From: Strongylocentrotus purpuratus
Lineage: Eukaryota > Echinodermata > Echinoidea > Camarodonta > Strongylocentrotidae
Reading direction: 5' to 3'
Assembly (NCBI RefSeq): GCF_000002235.5
Contig: NW_022145609.1
Location: 31,039,301-31,103,300, forward strand
DNA: 64,000 nucleotides
Shown piece by piece: positions 30,622 through 42,200 of the stretch; positions within the stretch are counted from its first letter, which is position 1; the number at the start of each line of letters is the position of its first letter. Under the pieces are notes generated by a model that was not told where the DNA came from, ran no database searches, and worked only from the letters and a program-made list of their open reading frames with translations. The position numbers and the translations under genes were made by a program.

Positions 30622-31027
30622 CTTTTAGATTCCTTATTGACCACATTGCGAGACAAACGAATATCACTAGCGATATTATTTTCGATACATGTTATTTGTT
30701 TGCAAAGACCAAATAAAATATCTTGTATCTTGTATCTTGTATCCAGAACGTTCGCATTGTGTGTATGCAGTTATCCCGCCCTCCGCACTCTTCCCCTCTC
30801 TCTTTCTCTCTCTTTCATTCTTTCTCTCTCTCTCTGTCTCTCTACCATTTTCTACTCTTTGCAGTTCTTAAGTTCCAACCATATAAGACTCGTTTTGATT
30901 GGTCAATGTTAACCCCGCGTCTCCAAGATGTAAGATCATCACATCTTTGCCGAGCGAAGGTTTTTGGTGAGAATATTCAGTTTGAGAACTGTGTCGCCTA
31001 TAGTCTCTGCCACGGTCCACGCACCTG

Positions 31028-31556
31028 AAGGTACTATGTCCCATTTGCAGGCAAAAGAATCAAAAGTTTAAATTCCAACGCATTTGAAATATAATACTTA
31101 TTTAGAACTTCCCTCAAAACGTAAGGGCTTGAAAATTTCTTTTAGTGGGAAAATAATGACCGTTCGTTGTCGGATCGACTTTAGTGGATGCAATCCAATT
31201 AGTAATAGTCTGATTTTCAGACCCTTGTACTGCATGGTCGTACATTTTGTGCTGCGCTAAGATTCAATCAGTTTAATTTTGGCCATTACAAAAAGTGGGT
31301 ACTTGATGTAGACATTATGCTCATGTACCTTTTACAGCTCATTTTATGTATGTTATTGCCCAAGAAAAAAAGTCAATCAGTCACTCAATAGTGTCTGACA
31401 GTCAAGTCTAGAAAGTGAACGGGTTTCCTTGTATAATTTGAATAATAGGACACTGCTAACGTTTAAATTTCACAGATACGACATACGTAACATATTCATA
31501 ATTCCTGCAACGTTCTACAGAATTTGATATTGGCTGCAAATGGGACATTGTACCTT
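31028..31556 (+). mobile_element. MITE family 1, complete copy (529 bp)
   Basis: Terminal inverted repeats are AAGGTACTATGTCCCATTTG at the left and CAAATGGGACATTGTACCTT at the right, with the pairing extending into CAG/CTG. It is non-coding, so it depends on a transposase from elsewhere. The superfamily is not resolved and I could not fix a target-site duplication. Confidence 0.72.
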
Positions 31557-31904
31557 TAATACAATGCACAGTGGTGCCGGCTGCACAGATACGAGATACG
31601 GGATATGTTAGCTCTTGTGTGCACAGAGCATGATGGGCTTTCACATATACACTCCATGGCCCGTACGGCGAGTAAAAACAGACATTTTGGAAATTTTCGG
31701 CCGCTATCCGGCCGGTTGCCGTAAAGTTCGTACGGGCGCCGGGACAGTTTTTTAAGCCGTACGGGCGCCGTGAGTTGGCTGCTCCCAATTCTCCCGGCGT
31801 TTTTATCTGACCGTTAGGCCGTAGAAGCTCGTACATAGAACTATACATTGTGACATTAAACAAATAGAATACATGTACTGTAAACAAATTTGGTACAATA
31901 ACAT
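31557..31904. other. GC-rich intergenic block
   Basis: About 31630-31810 is rich in CG and holds repeated cgtacgggcgccg, ggccgctatccggccgg and a cggcg end, unlike the AT-rich sequence around it. It is not coding in any convincing frame. It may be the end of another repeat. Confidence 0.4.
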
Positions 31905-33560
31905 AGGGCAATACTATTGACATAATCTCAGGAACACCACTTTTAATGATAGGAGTAACTCTAGCTATTTTAATTCGATCAGGAAATATTCCTTGTTGCA
32001 GATATTGGTTAAATAATGCACATAAAGGTATTTATATCAACTGTAATACACGTTCGACCACTTTAACATTGATTACGTCAAAACTAGCACTAGTCATGGG
32101 TTTAAATCAATCTACAAAATGGAAGTGATGGGTCTGAAAAATGCAGTCTGTTCATTATTCTGTATATGACTGGTATAATACATATTACCAATCAAATGAA
32201 GGATTAAAATTATACTCGAAATTAACAAAATATTCACTCATTGTTTCACAAATGATTTTATCATCATTTATTGATTCATTATCAGACATGAATTTTTTAC
32301 ATAAACAAATCTCTTATATTGTCCCCCTAATGCATGATTGATAACATCCCTTGTTTTCTTATACTACACTCATAGTCACGCAACCTATTTGAATAGTATT
32401 GTTTGTTAGCAAGAATTATAATATTCGTTACTCTATGACGAATTATTTTTTACAAATCTTTTCTGTATTGCGTAGGAATTGCTATATGCATTTTATACAC
32501 TCAAAAAACAAATCTATAGGAAAATGATCAGAAATGTTTAATAATTATTCCCGATCGGATCGAGCAAGTATCATTGGTTATGATACTATCAAGTTCAAAG
32601 GCAGATTGTTTAGTAACACGAGTGGGGTATTTTATGAGAGGAAACATTGAGTAAAGCATTAATATTTCTAAATATTCTATTACAATGTGAACCTTGACAA
32701 CATGCAATATATATATATTAAAATCAGCCATCATATATGCCTGGAGGAGTACTAATTTATTTTTAGTTGGTAGGCATGATTATTTCTATACCGGGATTTC
32801 TGATTTCCCCTTAATCTCTTTTTTTTTCTTTCTCCTCTGTCTATTTTATTCTCTCTCTCTCTCTCTCTCTCCCTCTTTATATGTACCTTTCTTGCTCTTA
32901 TTTATTTGCTCTCTTTCTTTATCAATTGCTGCCATATATGAATACATGTAATTTAAATACGGTTTATTTTGGAGTTTGTAATGAATATGATATTGTTATA
33001 ATGTTTTCTTTTCCGTTTTTCTTTTATTGTGTATTATCATAGAAACCCTACATGAGATGCATCCAATGCGATTTAAATCTCTGTCCTGGATTTTATGTCA
33101 CATCTTTATTATTATGTTTAATGTTTTCATGAATAAAGATGAATAAACAAAAATACTTTTCTCTTTATTTACTATTTATTTATATATTTATCTCACAAAC
33201 ATCAGTAAGAGGTTAAATCAAAAATCCTCTGTTTGGTCAATAGGAGGTCTTTAAATGACAACAAGTAATATAGAAGAGATTCAGCTTTGAATTTCAATAA
33301 ATATACTTTCAATAAAACGCGTGTTCAAATCTAAATCGGGTCGTTGTTTGTAACTGATGTCAGTCTAAATAAAAATATCAACACCTTCTCTATGCTTGTT
33401 CTTTCTATTATTATTAACAAAGTCATAATTTTCAAGATTATACAAAAGTAAAGGAGATTGATCGTTAATCCATGCTTCAGATAAACCAATAGCAGAATGT
33501 TGCATTGACAAAGAACTAAACACATACAGATAAATTATCAAAGGTACAACATACGCTTCT
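31905..33560 (-). mobile_element. Degenerate LINE fragment (endonuclease and start of reverse transcriptase)
   Basis: Read on the minus strand, 33365-33510 gives LSMQHSAIGLSEAWIND and NKHREGVDIFI, matching the start of an apurinic-type endonuclease. 32528-32735 gives ADFNIYIL, PLIKYPTRVTKQSAFELDS and then SDHFPI, the endonuclease end. 31925-32040 gives LFNQYLQQGIFPDRIKIARV and TPIIKSG, the first reverse-transcriptase block. The pieces lie in family order with stops and frame changes, so it is dead. CR1/Jockey-like (inference); the rest of the reverse transcriptase is missing. Confidence 0.72.
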
Positions 33561-33641
33561 ACAGTACTATCAAAACATGAACACAATTTAGCCATGCTAT
33601 CTGGGAGTATGTAATTGACACAAAATTGCCATATGCATATT

Positions 33642-33799
33642 GGCCCGTCTTTAAATACAAAGAGTTGCGATTGATCCGAATCAATTGTAAATCCTCCAGT
33701 CAATCGCAAGTTGGAAGTCTCCTACCTCTTATTTACATAGTTGCGATTAATAACCAATCGCAAATAAGTTACGATTGATATCAACTCTAGGCGGGGCCC
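33642..33799. mobile_element. MITE family 2, copy 3
   Basis: It has the same order of ggcccgtct, acaaagagttgcgattgat, tacatagttgcgatt and cggggccc as the copy at 6352-6510, with more decay at both ends. It borders the 5' end of the LINE fragment. Confidence 0.68.
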
Positions 33800-36018
33800 T
33801 AGTGTGTAATATCATTCTATTTGACCATGATCACTTACAGAATCAGCTGGAGTTGAAGATTCTTGCAAGGTACACAAATCAATTTCAATAAAGTCATAGA
33901 CATAGACATTCAACAAGAAAACACAAGTTTGTATACAAAAAAAGTATTACAAATTTTACAAAAGTAGAAAAACAATAACATTACAATTCAATATTGAATA
34001 CATCAAAAAGTATTTACGTATATGTATATTCAAATATATGAAAGACAAATGAGAGAAATGTTACAGGTCCAAAGCAAGCTAGGTTCCTAGCGCATCGATT
34101 TAAATATTAAATGACATAAAAGCTGAACTGATAGACATATGCATATTGATGGCACCATAGTAAATAAAGGAAGAAGAAAGAATAAAGGATAATTGATAAG
34201 ACAGAGAGAGAGGGGAGGAGAAAGGGTACATAGTATAAACATTAACATATAAATTAACAATTTATCAAGGTCATTTTTACAATGATTTTTTTTTCTTTTT
34301 CGATGTTGAACCTTCTGATGTCTTGACAGAGACTATGATTAATATACTGCTCTAGAAATAAGTTTCGGGAATAAAGTGTAATACTTAATTTAGAGCACTA
34401 ACGGATATTTTATTTCTCCAAAATCACATTCTTAAGATAACTGACCATTATCCATTACAGTTATATCAAATTTTTTTACAAATAAAATACCTTTTGGCTT
34501 GAAGACGTGAATAATAACAGTTTACTTGCATACAATACTATACAATAAAATGATTATCACTTGCCGAAATGCAGAACGGTGTGTGTGTGTTTTTTTAGCA
34601 AAGCTATGTTTTTTCAAAGGAAAAATGGAATTCATTAGATATAACAGACTTTTACTTTAGAAAGGTCTTAATCACTTGTTGAAAACTTTATACTGAATTC
34701 TTACTTATTTACTTTACTCTGTACTTTGATTTTTTTGGGTTCACCTTCTTCACTCTACATCATTAATAATCTGTTTATTTCATCTGTATAAAGTTTACAT
34801 GTATATACAACCGTATCAATAAATTATATTAGTTAAACCAAAAGAATTAAAAAGTTCACAAAGTTATTTTCCCCAGCCTTTCGCAGAACTCAGCATTTTC
34901 TTCATTACAAGTAAATTAATTAATTTACCATCATGGACACTTTTGAGAAACAAGTTTAGATATGAAGGACAAAGGCAAGTAAAACCTTATCGTTTAAATA
35001 AGGTTGCGCCTTCGAGGACAACTATCCTCGAAATACCTACAAACAAAAAAGAAAAATAACTGAAAAGAAGAAATGTTACGGCCCTGAACACAGCCTGCAA
35101 TACGATCTGCTAATGTTAATCTTCTAAGGGAGGTCGTTCCAGTGGGGAGTGGTGAACAGGATAATTGTTGTAATATAAAACGCTAAGCTGAATGTATAAT
35201 ATGCAATGGTATAATGCAATGGTTTCCAATGGTTTCCAAGTAAGTTCAACATTCAAATAAACAATGACAGTTCCATAACGTAAATGCATCTGTACTCCAT
35301 TTATCACATTTTCAATACCTTATGATTATACTGTGCAAAATGGTTTGTTTCTTCTTCATATTTTGAAATTTTTTGATAATCTTACATCCATTACAAAAAA
35401 ACTAATAATAAGCAGTGCATCAAACATAATTTTTTTTTTTTTTAATAATTTGTATATCCATTTATAATAAAATTCTATTTTTATATATAGCACATTACAC
35501 GTTACAAAGTTCGTCTCTATGTGGTTATGAGGGGTAATGCTCTCTTTGAAAAGTTCGCCCTGGAACATTTTTGGATAAATCATATGTTCATTGTTGATAC
35601 GTTTAGGGTGTAGTTATATACATCCATTGACAGTGAAATTGTTTTATCGCTCAATCATGAAATATTTTCACGTTGGTCATCTTGTTATCCAAACGTAAGA
35701 TTCACAAATTGTGTTATATTCATGGAAGTTTTTTTTCTTCTTCCCAATAGCAAATTATAAAAGGGAATTGAACAGCTGGATATATATATTGAGTCAAAAA
35801 TGGTAACTAAAGCAAGTTACACATGTAATCATACCTTTGTACATGGTGAGAATATTTGGAGAATTTCTTTTAATCTATCTTCTTTCCAAGTGCACTGTGT
35901 TTTATATTCCATAACAAAAATAATTCACAGTTAGTAAGATTCAAAATATAAAAGCCTAATTGAAATGAGAAGACTTAGGAAAACATCATTATAAAGGTAA
36001 GTACTTCCACTCAAAGCA
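33800..36018. other. Intergenic region and likely 3' UTR of the adhesion GPCR
   Basis: AT-rich sequence without a recognisable gene. A minus-strand AATAAA lies near 34775, too far from the stop codon to assign with confidence. One small GC island (35020-35160) holds no coding signal. Confidence 0.5.
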
Positions 36019-36222
36019 TTACACGAATGTCGTGACGCTATTCTGCGGCTGCGTGCTCAAAGTAGTTGCTGCTGTAGTCGATGTTATAGCGTCTTGTCTT
36101 TGGGCTCTATCTAGACAGGTCAGTCCTAACTGCTTACGAATCACTGGTTTACGAACACAGTAGAGCAGAAAGATGAAGAGTCCTTGAGATGAGAGCATTA
36201 CAAAGAAGATGGGCTCAACCAC
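36019..36222 (-). CDS. aGPCR exon 15: TM7 and short cytoplasmic tail
   Basis: 204 bp, phase 0 in, stop at 36021-36019. It reads VVEPIFFVMLSSQGLFIFLL, then YCVRKPVIRKQL, then a threonine-rich end, TTAATTLSTQPQNSVTTFV. SSQGLFIFLLYC is the family's TM7 motif. The C-terminal TTFV could act as a PDZ ligand (inference). Confidence 0.92.
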   Translation of the reverse strand: MVEPIFFVMLSSQGLFIFLLYCVRKPVIRKQLGLTCLDRAQRQDAITSTTAATTLSTQPQNSVTTFV

Positions 36223-39200
36223 CTGGGATAACACAATAAAGATAATTATTACAAAAATGTGGGGGTTGAACCATAAGTTTCATTACGTATGTATACTCAA
36301 ACAGTTCCCTGTTCAAACACAATACCTCGGGCACATATGCAGTTAACAACTAGATTAGTAATACTTACCAAGTTTTGTAATTGTTTAAGTATGTGAAAAA
36401 TTGATTTGTTCCGATTTATGTTTCTTACCAATGTGACGTATCAAAGCTTACATCTAAAAGTTTTTAGATGCCCTTCAACCAGTCCCCTATTCATTTCTGA
36501 GTTACAAAATACACACAAAAACATCAAATATACAATGGGCATAGGTAATTATATTATTAACTCATTCGTATATGATATACATGTATATTACATTTTATGA
36601 CATTTCTTACGTTTCTGGTCACAGTATCCTATACAATATCACAAGTTTTACAGTAGAAAAATGGAATTATGTTAGGTTTCTCTTATGGATGTTGCTTCTT
36701 TTTTTTGTTGTTACTGCACCTGACTAAATTCTTGGATCATCAGAAAGTATCCAGTGATATATGTGAGACCAAGCAGAAGGAGGATACAGATTGCATTTTG
36801 AACACGTTCGATGTTTTCTCTGTATTCTATATTAGAGGACTTCATCAGTTCACGAACGACCAGGGCAAAGATGACGACGTTGAACAGGATGATGATTGTC
36901 ATGGGAATAAGGAGACCACCGATTTGAGCCAACAATTGTAGAAAACATCTAAAGATCCATTAGAAGTAAAATTGAATAACTTGTGAAAAAAAAATATATG
37001 TAGAAAGAAAAATGAAAATCATTTTCAAAATGAACCTGCCACATTTCTATAAAAAGAGATGAAAAGCTGTATGAAAATTAACTTTGCTTCAATAAGTTGG
37101 CGTGTAAATTTAAAGAAATTGACTTGCACTATGCTCCGACATGTTGCCTTGATATGGCTCTATTTTTGTTTACTGTTACCTTGTCACGTAAAGGCCCTAC
37201 CCTCTGTTTTTAAAATACCACAAAACATTGTGACAAATATTTCGGTTTGATGGTTATGATTTCGAGGGGTTCGTAGACTACTCACAGATCTTCGTGCGCG
37301 TATTTGTCCCGGGCAATGCCACCAGTTACAATGACGATCATTGCAGGGATACCTTGAATTAAAAAAAGGAAGACAATTATGATTAATTATATTTTCACCC
37401 GTCAATTAATAGTTTTAAATCCTTTCCCTTATAGGAGAATAAGAGAAAATGTCAGTTCACAATTGCTCTTGTGTGGTTTAAGCAAAGTGAATGGAAGGGG
37501 TGAAGATGGCGATTGATAGTACAATCGCTTCCATAACAAGACAATGGGGGTCATGCGGCATGCAGGCATTTAGATAAGAAGTAGATAGATCTTCTTGCGT
37601 TTTTTCTTAGATCAATTTGTGGATCACTCGATGTATAGGTCTTATTCAAATTGAAAACCGTGTTGAACAAGTAGACAACAAAAATGTCCTTTCCACGATG
37701 CAACCATGCAACTAAAGTAGTTACTTTGTAAATATATGTTAATGGCAAATTAAGTATCAATAGCGTCGGCAAAATTTACCCTTCCCTTCTCAGATATTCA
37801 TTTGTTTGCCCCGAAGTGTCGCATATTTCGAAAAAGATGGTTATAAAAGCATTTCACGAAGAAGTAATCTTACATATTGCACTCTTTGATTACAATTCTT
37901 TTAAATGCTTGCAATTTAATTTCATGGTTCATTTCATACTAATTATATAAATCATTTGAAATTATGAAACTTCTTTATTTATTTAAAAAACGTATTATTT
38001 TGTAATGATCAATTACGATACTACTGATATCAATTTTGAAATTGTCCTACCCCAAGCAACGGCACCAGCTTTGACCATGAATCGTTTATTGCTGGTATCA
38101 AACATCTTGACAATGATGAGATAAGTGGTGTATCCCTCCACACCCATCCACGTGATCGAAGACAGAACGAAGAAGTGAACGAACGCCGCAATGCACCCGC
38201 ATGGAACTTGGTATTGAAGTTTGGCGCTGCCCAGTGATATCATGACAATGAACGATACGTAGAGACAGAGTAACGTCAGGCACAGGCAAATGATGATCTG
38301 GTTGGTCTGTTTTTCCCTCAGAACTCTTTCAGTTAACAAAAATATATCATAAATTTGTATTTCATTAATACATTTATAAATGTACTGCATATATAAGTAA
38401 TTTGCAATACAAATGTTGGTGCTAGGGGTTATGGATTAATGCGGTAGAAAAAGTATGCAGCATGTCAATTTGAATATTTCCTATGCATCAAATATACGAT
38501 CGCGGGTACTTCACTAGCTTGATTTAACCTTAGATCAAATGATAGTCAAAAAATTAGTACTTACGGCAAACAAGGCTGTTACTCTTACGAGTAGAGAAAA
38601 GTGTCGTGGTCGAGTGGTTTAAGCACTTGACTTGAAATTCAAAGGTCATGGTTCGATCCCCAAAACGGCACTAATGACCTTTCGCAAGGCATTCATCTTC
38701 ATTTTCCACACTCGACCCAGGTGAGGTAAATTGGTACCTGGCAAGAATTAATTCCTTGAAATGATAGAGCGCTGTAACGGCAGCTAGGCTAAAGCTGGGG
38801 TAATAATTAATGCGCCTCAGAATAGAATTTCTAGATAGACGGCGCTATAGAAATGCCTATAATTATCATTATTAATTAATGCCATCAGAGGGCAAAATAT
38901 TGTTTGTTCCATTATCTAAAGGATATTTAATAAAATTCCTGACGCAATGTGATCACGTTTCTGTGTTTACCAAAAAAATAAGGGAAATTTAGATCTATGT
39001 ACTTTGCTATAATCTAATAGATATTTATGAGATGGATAACTATAAAAATGGTGATAACCTCGACTCTTACCTGTTTGATATATATATTGCGAGGGTGACA
39101 AGTAGGCTTACTATCAAAATACCACATCCTATGTACGTTAGAACTGTGTGTGCTTGCTCAAAAGACCGCTCCTCGATGGACATATCCTACAAATAGAATA

Positions 39201-42200
39201 AATTCATTACAAAAAATATTATCCAGCTCAGATCTAGGCTCAATCATAACATAGATCTATATGAAAACCTAACATGTATGTGTGAGCTCTAAGTTATTTA
39301 GGATTGCTCTCATTAATTTGTCGCCGTGGATAGACACACATTATAATAAAATCATGTGTACGCAAAGTAATTGGGTTCTTCAACCAGAAAAAAAGTTCCA
39401 CTCCTAAAATGAAAACAAGAAAGGGAAAAGAACAAAAAAGAAGACAAGATTGAAAAAATACAAGGAACGAGACAGAAAATAGTTCTAACTATCCACAAAT
39501 GAAATCACTTCCATTGGTCGTTTCATTCCCTCGTACATTATACATTATCTTTAAAATTAAAGAAGAACTGTAGAACATTACAGAACAGAGTTAGATTACA
39601 TTGTGAATTAACAGGAGCTTGGTATATAAACACAGTGGCGGGTTTCCCACAAATCCGGGGGTCTTTGGTTAAATGGGGAAGTCTCTTCCCGCAAAGAAAT
39701 ATAATAGCGGCTTCCAACGATAGAGATCGAAGTATTTCCAATTGGGGGGGGGGTAACAATCGTGTTTACTACATCAACTACCAAAAAAAAACATATAGGT
39801 GGAAATCTTGCAATCCCATGTGATTCCAAGGCAAAATAAAAGACATACTACTATTTAAAAAAAAATTAAAAGATCTTACCATGAGGACAGCAAAGTGGGT
39901 AAGATGGTTACATCCACAAACGATCCTCTCATCAGGAGGAGGAACCCAGCTGCTATCTTTGGGTGATCTAATTCCAGATGATGAAAGAAGCTGACACCCT
40001 TCTTGAGACCAGTCACCATAGCCAATATCCCAGTATGAACACAACGGGTTCGTCAGACCAGGCTTGTGAGGAAATTCAAATTTAGACTAAAGTGGTATGA
40101 CTATTATTGTTTTCATAGTTGTTTAACTTATATGCCATTAACATAATTCAATTCAATTCAATTCAAATGAACATTTATTTTCTTCGATTCAGTTTGATAA
40201 CATATTTGACATCTGTTCAAACAATACAATTTATGCGTAGGAACATGAATATAATTAAAGAACTTGTATTACAAGGAAGGAGGCGCGAAACCCGATAAGC
40301 GGAGCTTGTAATGGGTACGCCCGAATACACAAATACAATTATTCATTATAAATGGAAGAAAGGAAGAAAGGAAGAAAGGGATAGGCAAAGAGGAGAGGAG
40401 GATAGAGAGCTTGGAGAAAGAAAAAAAAAGAGAGGAAAAGAAGAGCACTGCAACATGGTAGCAATGGAGTGTATGGCAAGCATAAATAATTACTTGAAGA
40501 TGACAGAATGCACAGTAATGCACATTCATTTATATCTGTGCATTTTATACTTTGAAAATAAAATTTCTTTAGGGCCTACCTCTATCGGGGTAAAAGTGAA
40601 CTTGATGGGTTCTGTCAGATTTTCTATTTTCTCGTCCCCGATGCTCAGTGATATTACGGGTGTGTTAGCAGATCGGTTGGTTCCTAGACTCGTTGTTTGC
40701 AATGAGTTAGAAATGAAAAGGGCTGGTGTGGAAAAGACATTGAAAGTCACGCGAACAAAGCCGCTTGTCTCAGAACTTTCTTCAGATATCGACGGTATAG
40801 CGGAAGAAATAGCAGATGGTAGGATGGCAGCAGCAATGGTGTCTGGTGTTGTAGCTTCATCAAGATTTTCATTTGAAGTTTCGATGTTGATGTCGAATTT
40901 CGTCACATTAGGATTGCTGTCTCTTGCTAACGAGAGGACTAGACCGTTCGAGATGTCATCGGTATGCACGCTTTGGACCTAAAAAGTTTAGAAAAACAGA
41001 ATTAGAAAAATAGTCAAATAAGAACGTTTCTTAGGTCATGAAGAGACATGGTATTCTAATCGGCAAATGAAGTTCATCTTTGCACGTGTCATTGACAGAT
41101 ATCTTATTTTGAGAAGCGGTAGTAGATGTCAACCCGGGATGTCAACTATGTTCACAGTTACTTACATACATGTTGGTCTTTGCTGCACGGCCACGGGGAA
41201 AACAATCTGATGTAATAAAATATCAAAACTTCTACGTACCTGCACGGCAATATTGGGTTGTTGAATGCTAAAATTGTCACCGTCCTCTACAGGTACACTT
41301 TTGATCTGCTGCTCAAAGACGTTAATGACATCACTAACAGAGGCTGATGCTGATTCAAGTGTTTCTGTGTCAACCTGAGCGATGTTATTCACTATGGCAA
41401 CAATGGATTCAGTAACCTGTTATTCAAAATCGAGTAAATACATTCAATTACTTATTCTGAAAGCAGTTGCATTATTAGTATGAAAAAAGAACTTTGAGCA
41501 CAGGTGTAATTGGGGATAAAATGTGGACAGTCGGATTTGACAAGATCTTAAACAAAATGGCAAATTAAAATGTTCACAGTGCCAGAATGGCCTACAAATA
41601 GTCTTAATTTTAGTAATATAGCAGAATTGATCAGTGAAAAGATAAACAACTGGGTCGTAAAAACTGTATATGTTTGCATTTACTGGACACGTTTCACAAC
41701 AAATTGAATTTAAAAAAACAAGATATATACATACCTGTTCACTGTAGTTCGTTCGAGCACTTATATTTGAAATTATATTTGCAATCGAAAAAATGTCATC
41801 AGAGGAGATATCATTGATATTACTTGACACCAAACTGACATCTTCACTGAGCTTAGCAACATTCTCATCTGAAACGATAACCTTGGAACAAACGATTTAA
41901 ATGTCAGTCAAATTGTGTTTGCCTTTAATTGCTCACAAGACAGCCTACGTACATTCTCTCTCCAGTCAGAGAGGGTATTAGCCCACCTGTTTTTACTTCT
42001 GAGCATAACAATGGATCCAAAAATGTTCATTTCTATGTCATTCATTGGGATGTTAATGTTCCTTTCTATTTCATTCATTGGGATGTTATAAATATTATTT
42101 CATTTCTAGGATGTGTCCAATAACTAATAAATTTCAAATTTACGTTGAAATAGGCTTGATGGAAATTGATGGCTTTCAGTCCCGAATAACTCATACTGAG

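Larger units (their letters stand above)
30085..30688. mobile_element. 604-bp hairpin element with 222-bp, near-identical inverted arms
   Basis: The left arm 30085-30306 and right arm 30467-30688 are reverse complements with one mismatch by eye. A 160-bp spacer carries ccgttgattggttgagt and gtgattggtcgatcacc relatives. The right arm is followed by aaataaaatatcttgtatcttgta, a short microsatellite tail like a retroelement 3' end. Each arm holds a hammerhead-ribozyme-like motif. Open frames in the arms are mirror copies of each other, not a gene. Likely a Penelope-like or retrozyme-type derivative (inference). Confidence 0.8.

Noticed and set aside
30007-30667. Frames of 104-167 codons on both strands with near-identical peptides
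   Set aside because: The same peptide arises from both arms of the inverted repeat on opposite strands; this reflects hairpin symmetry, not a gene.
40311-40982. 223-codon plus-strand frame
   Set aside because: It is the complementary shadow of aGPCR exon 9 plus a purine-rich intron tract.
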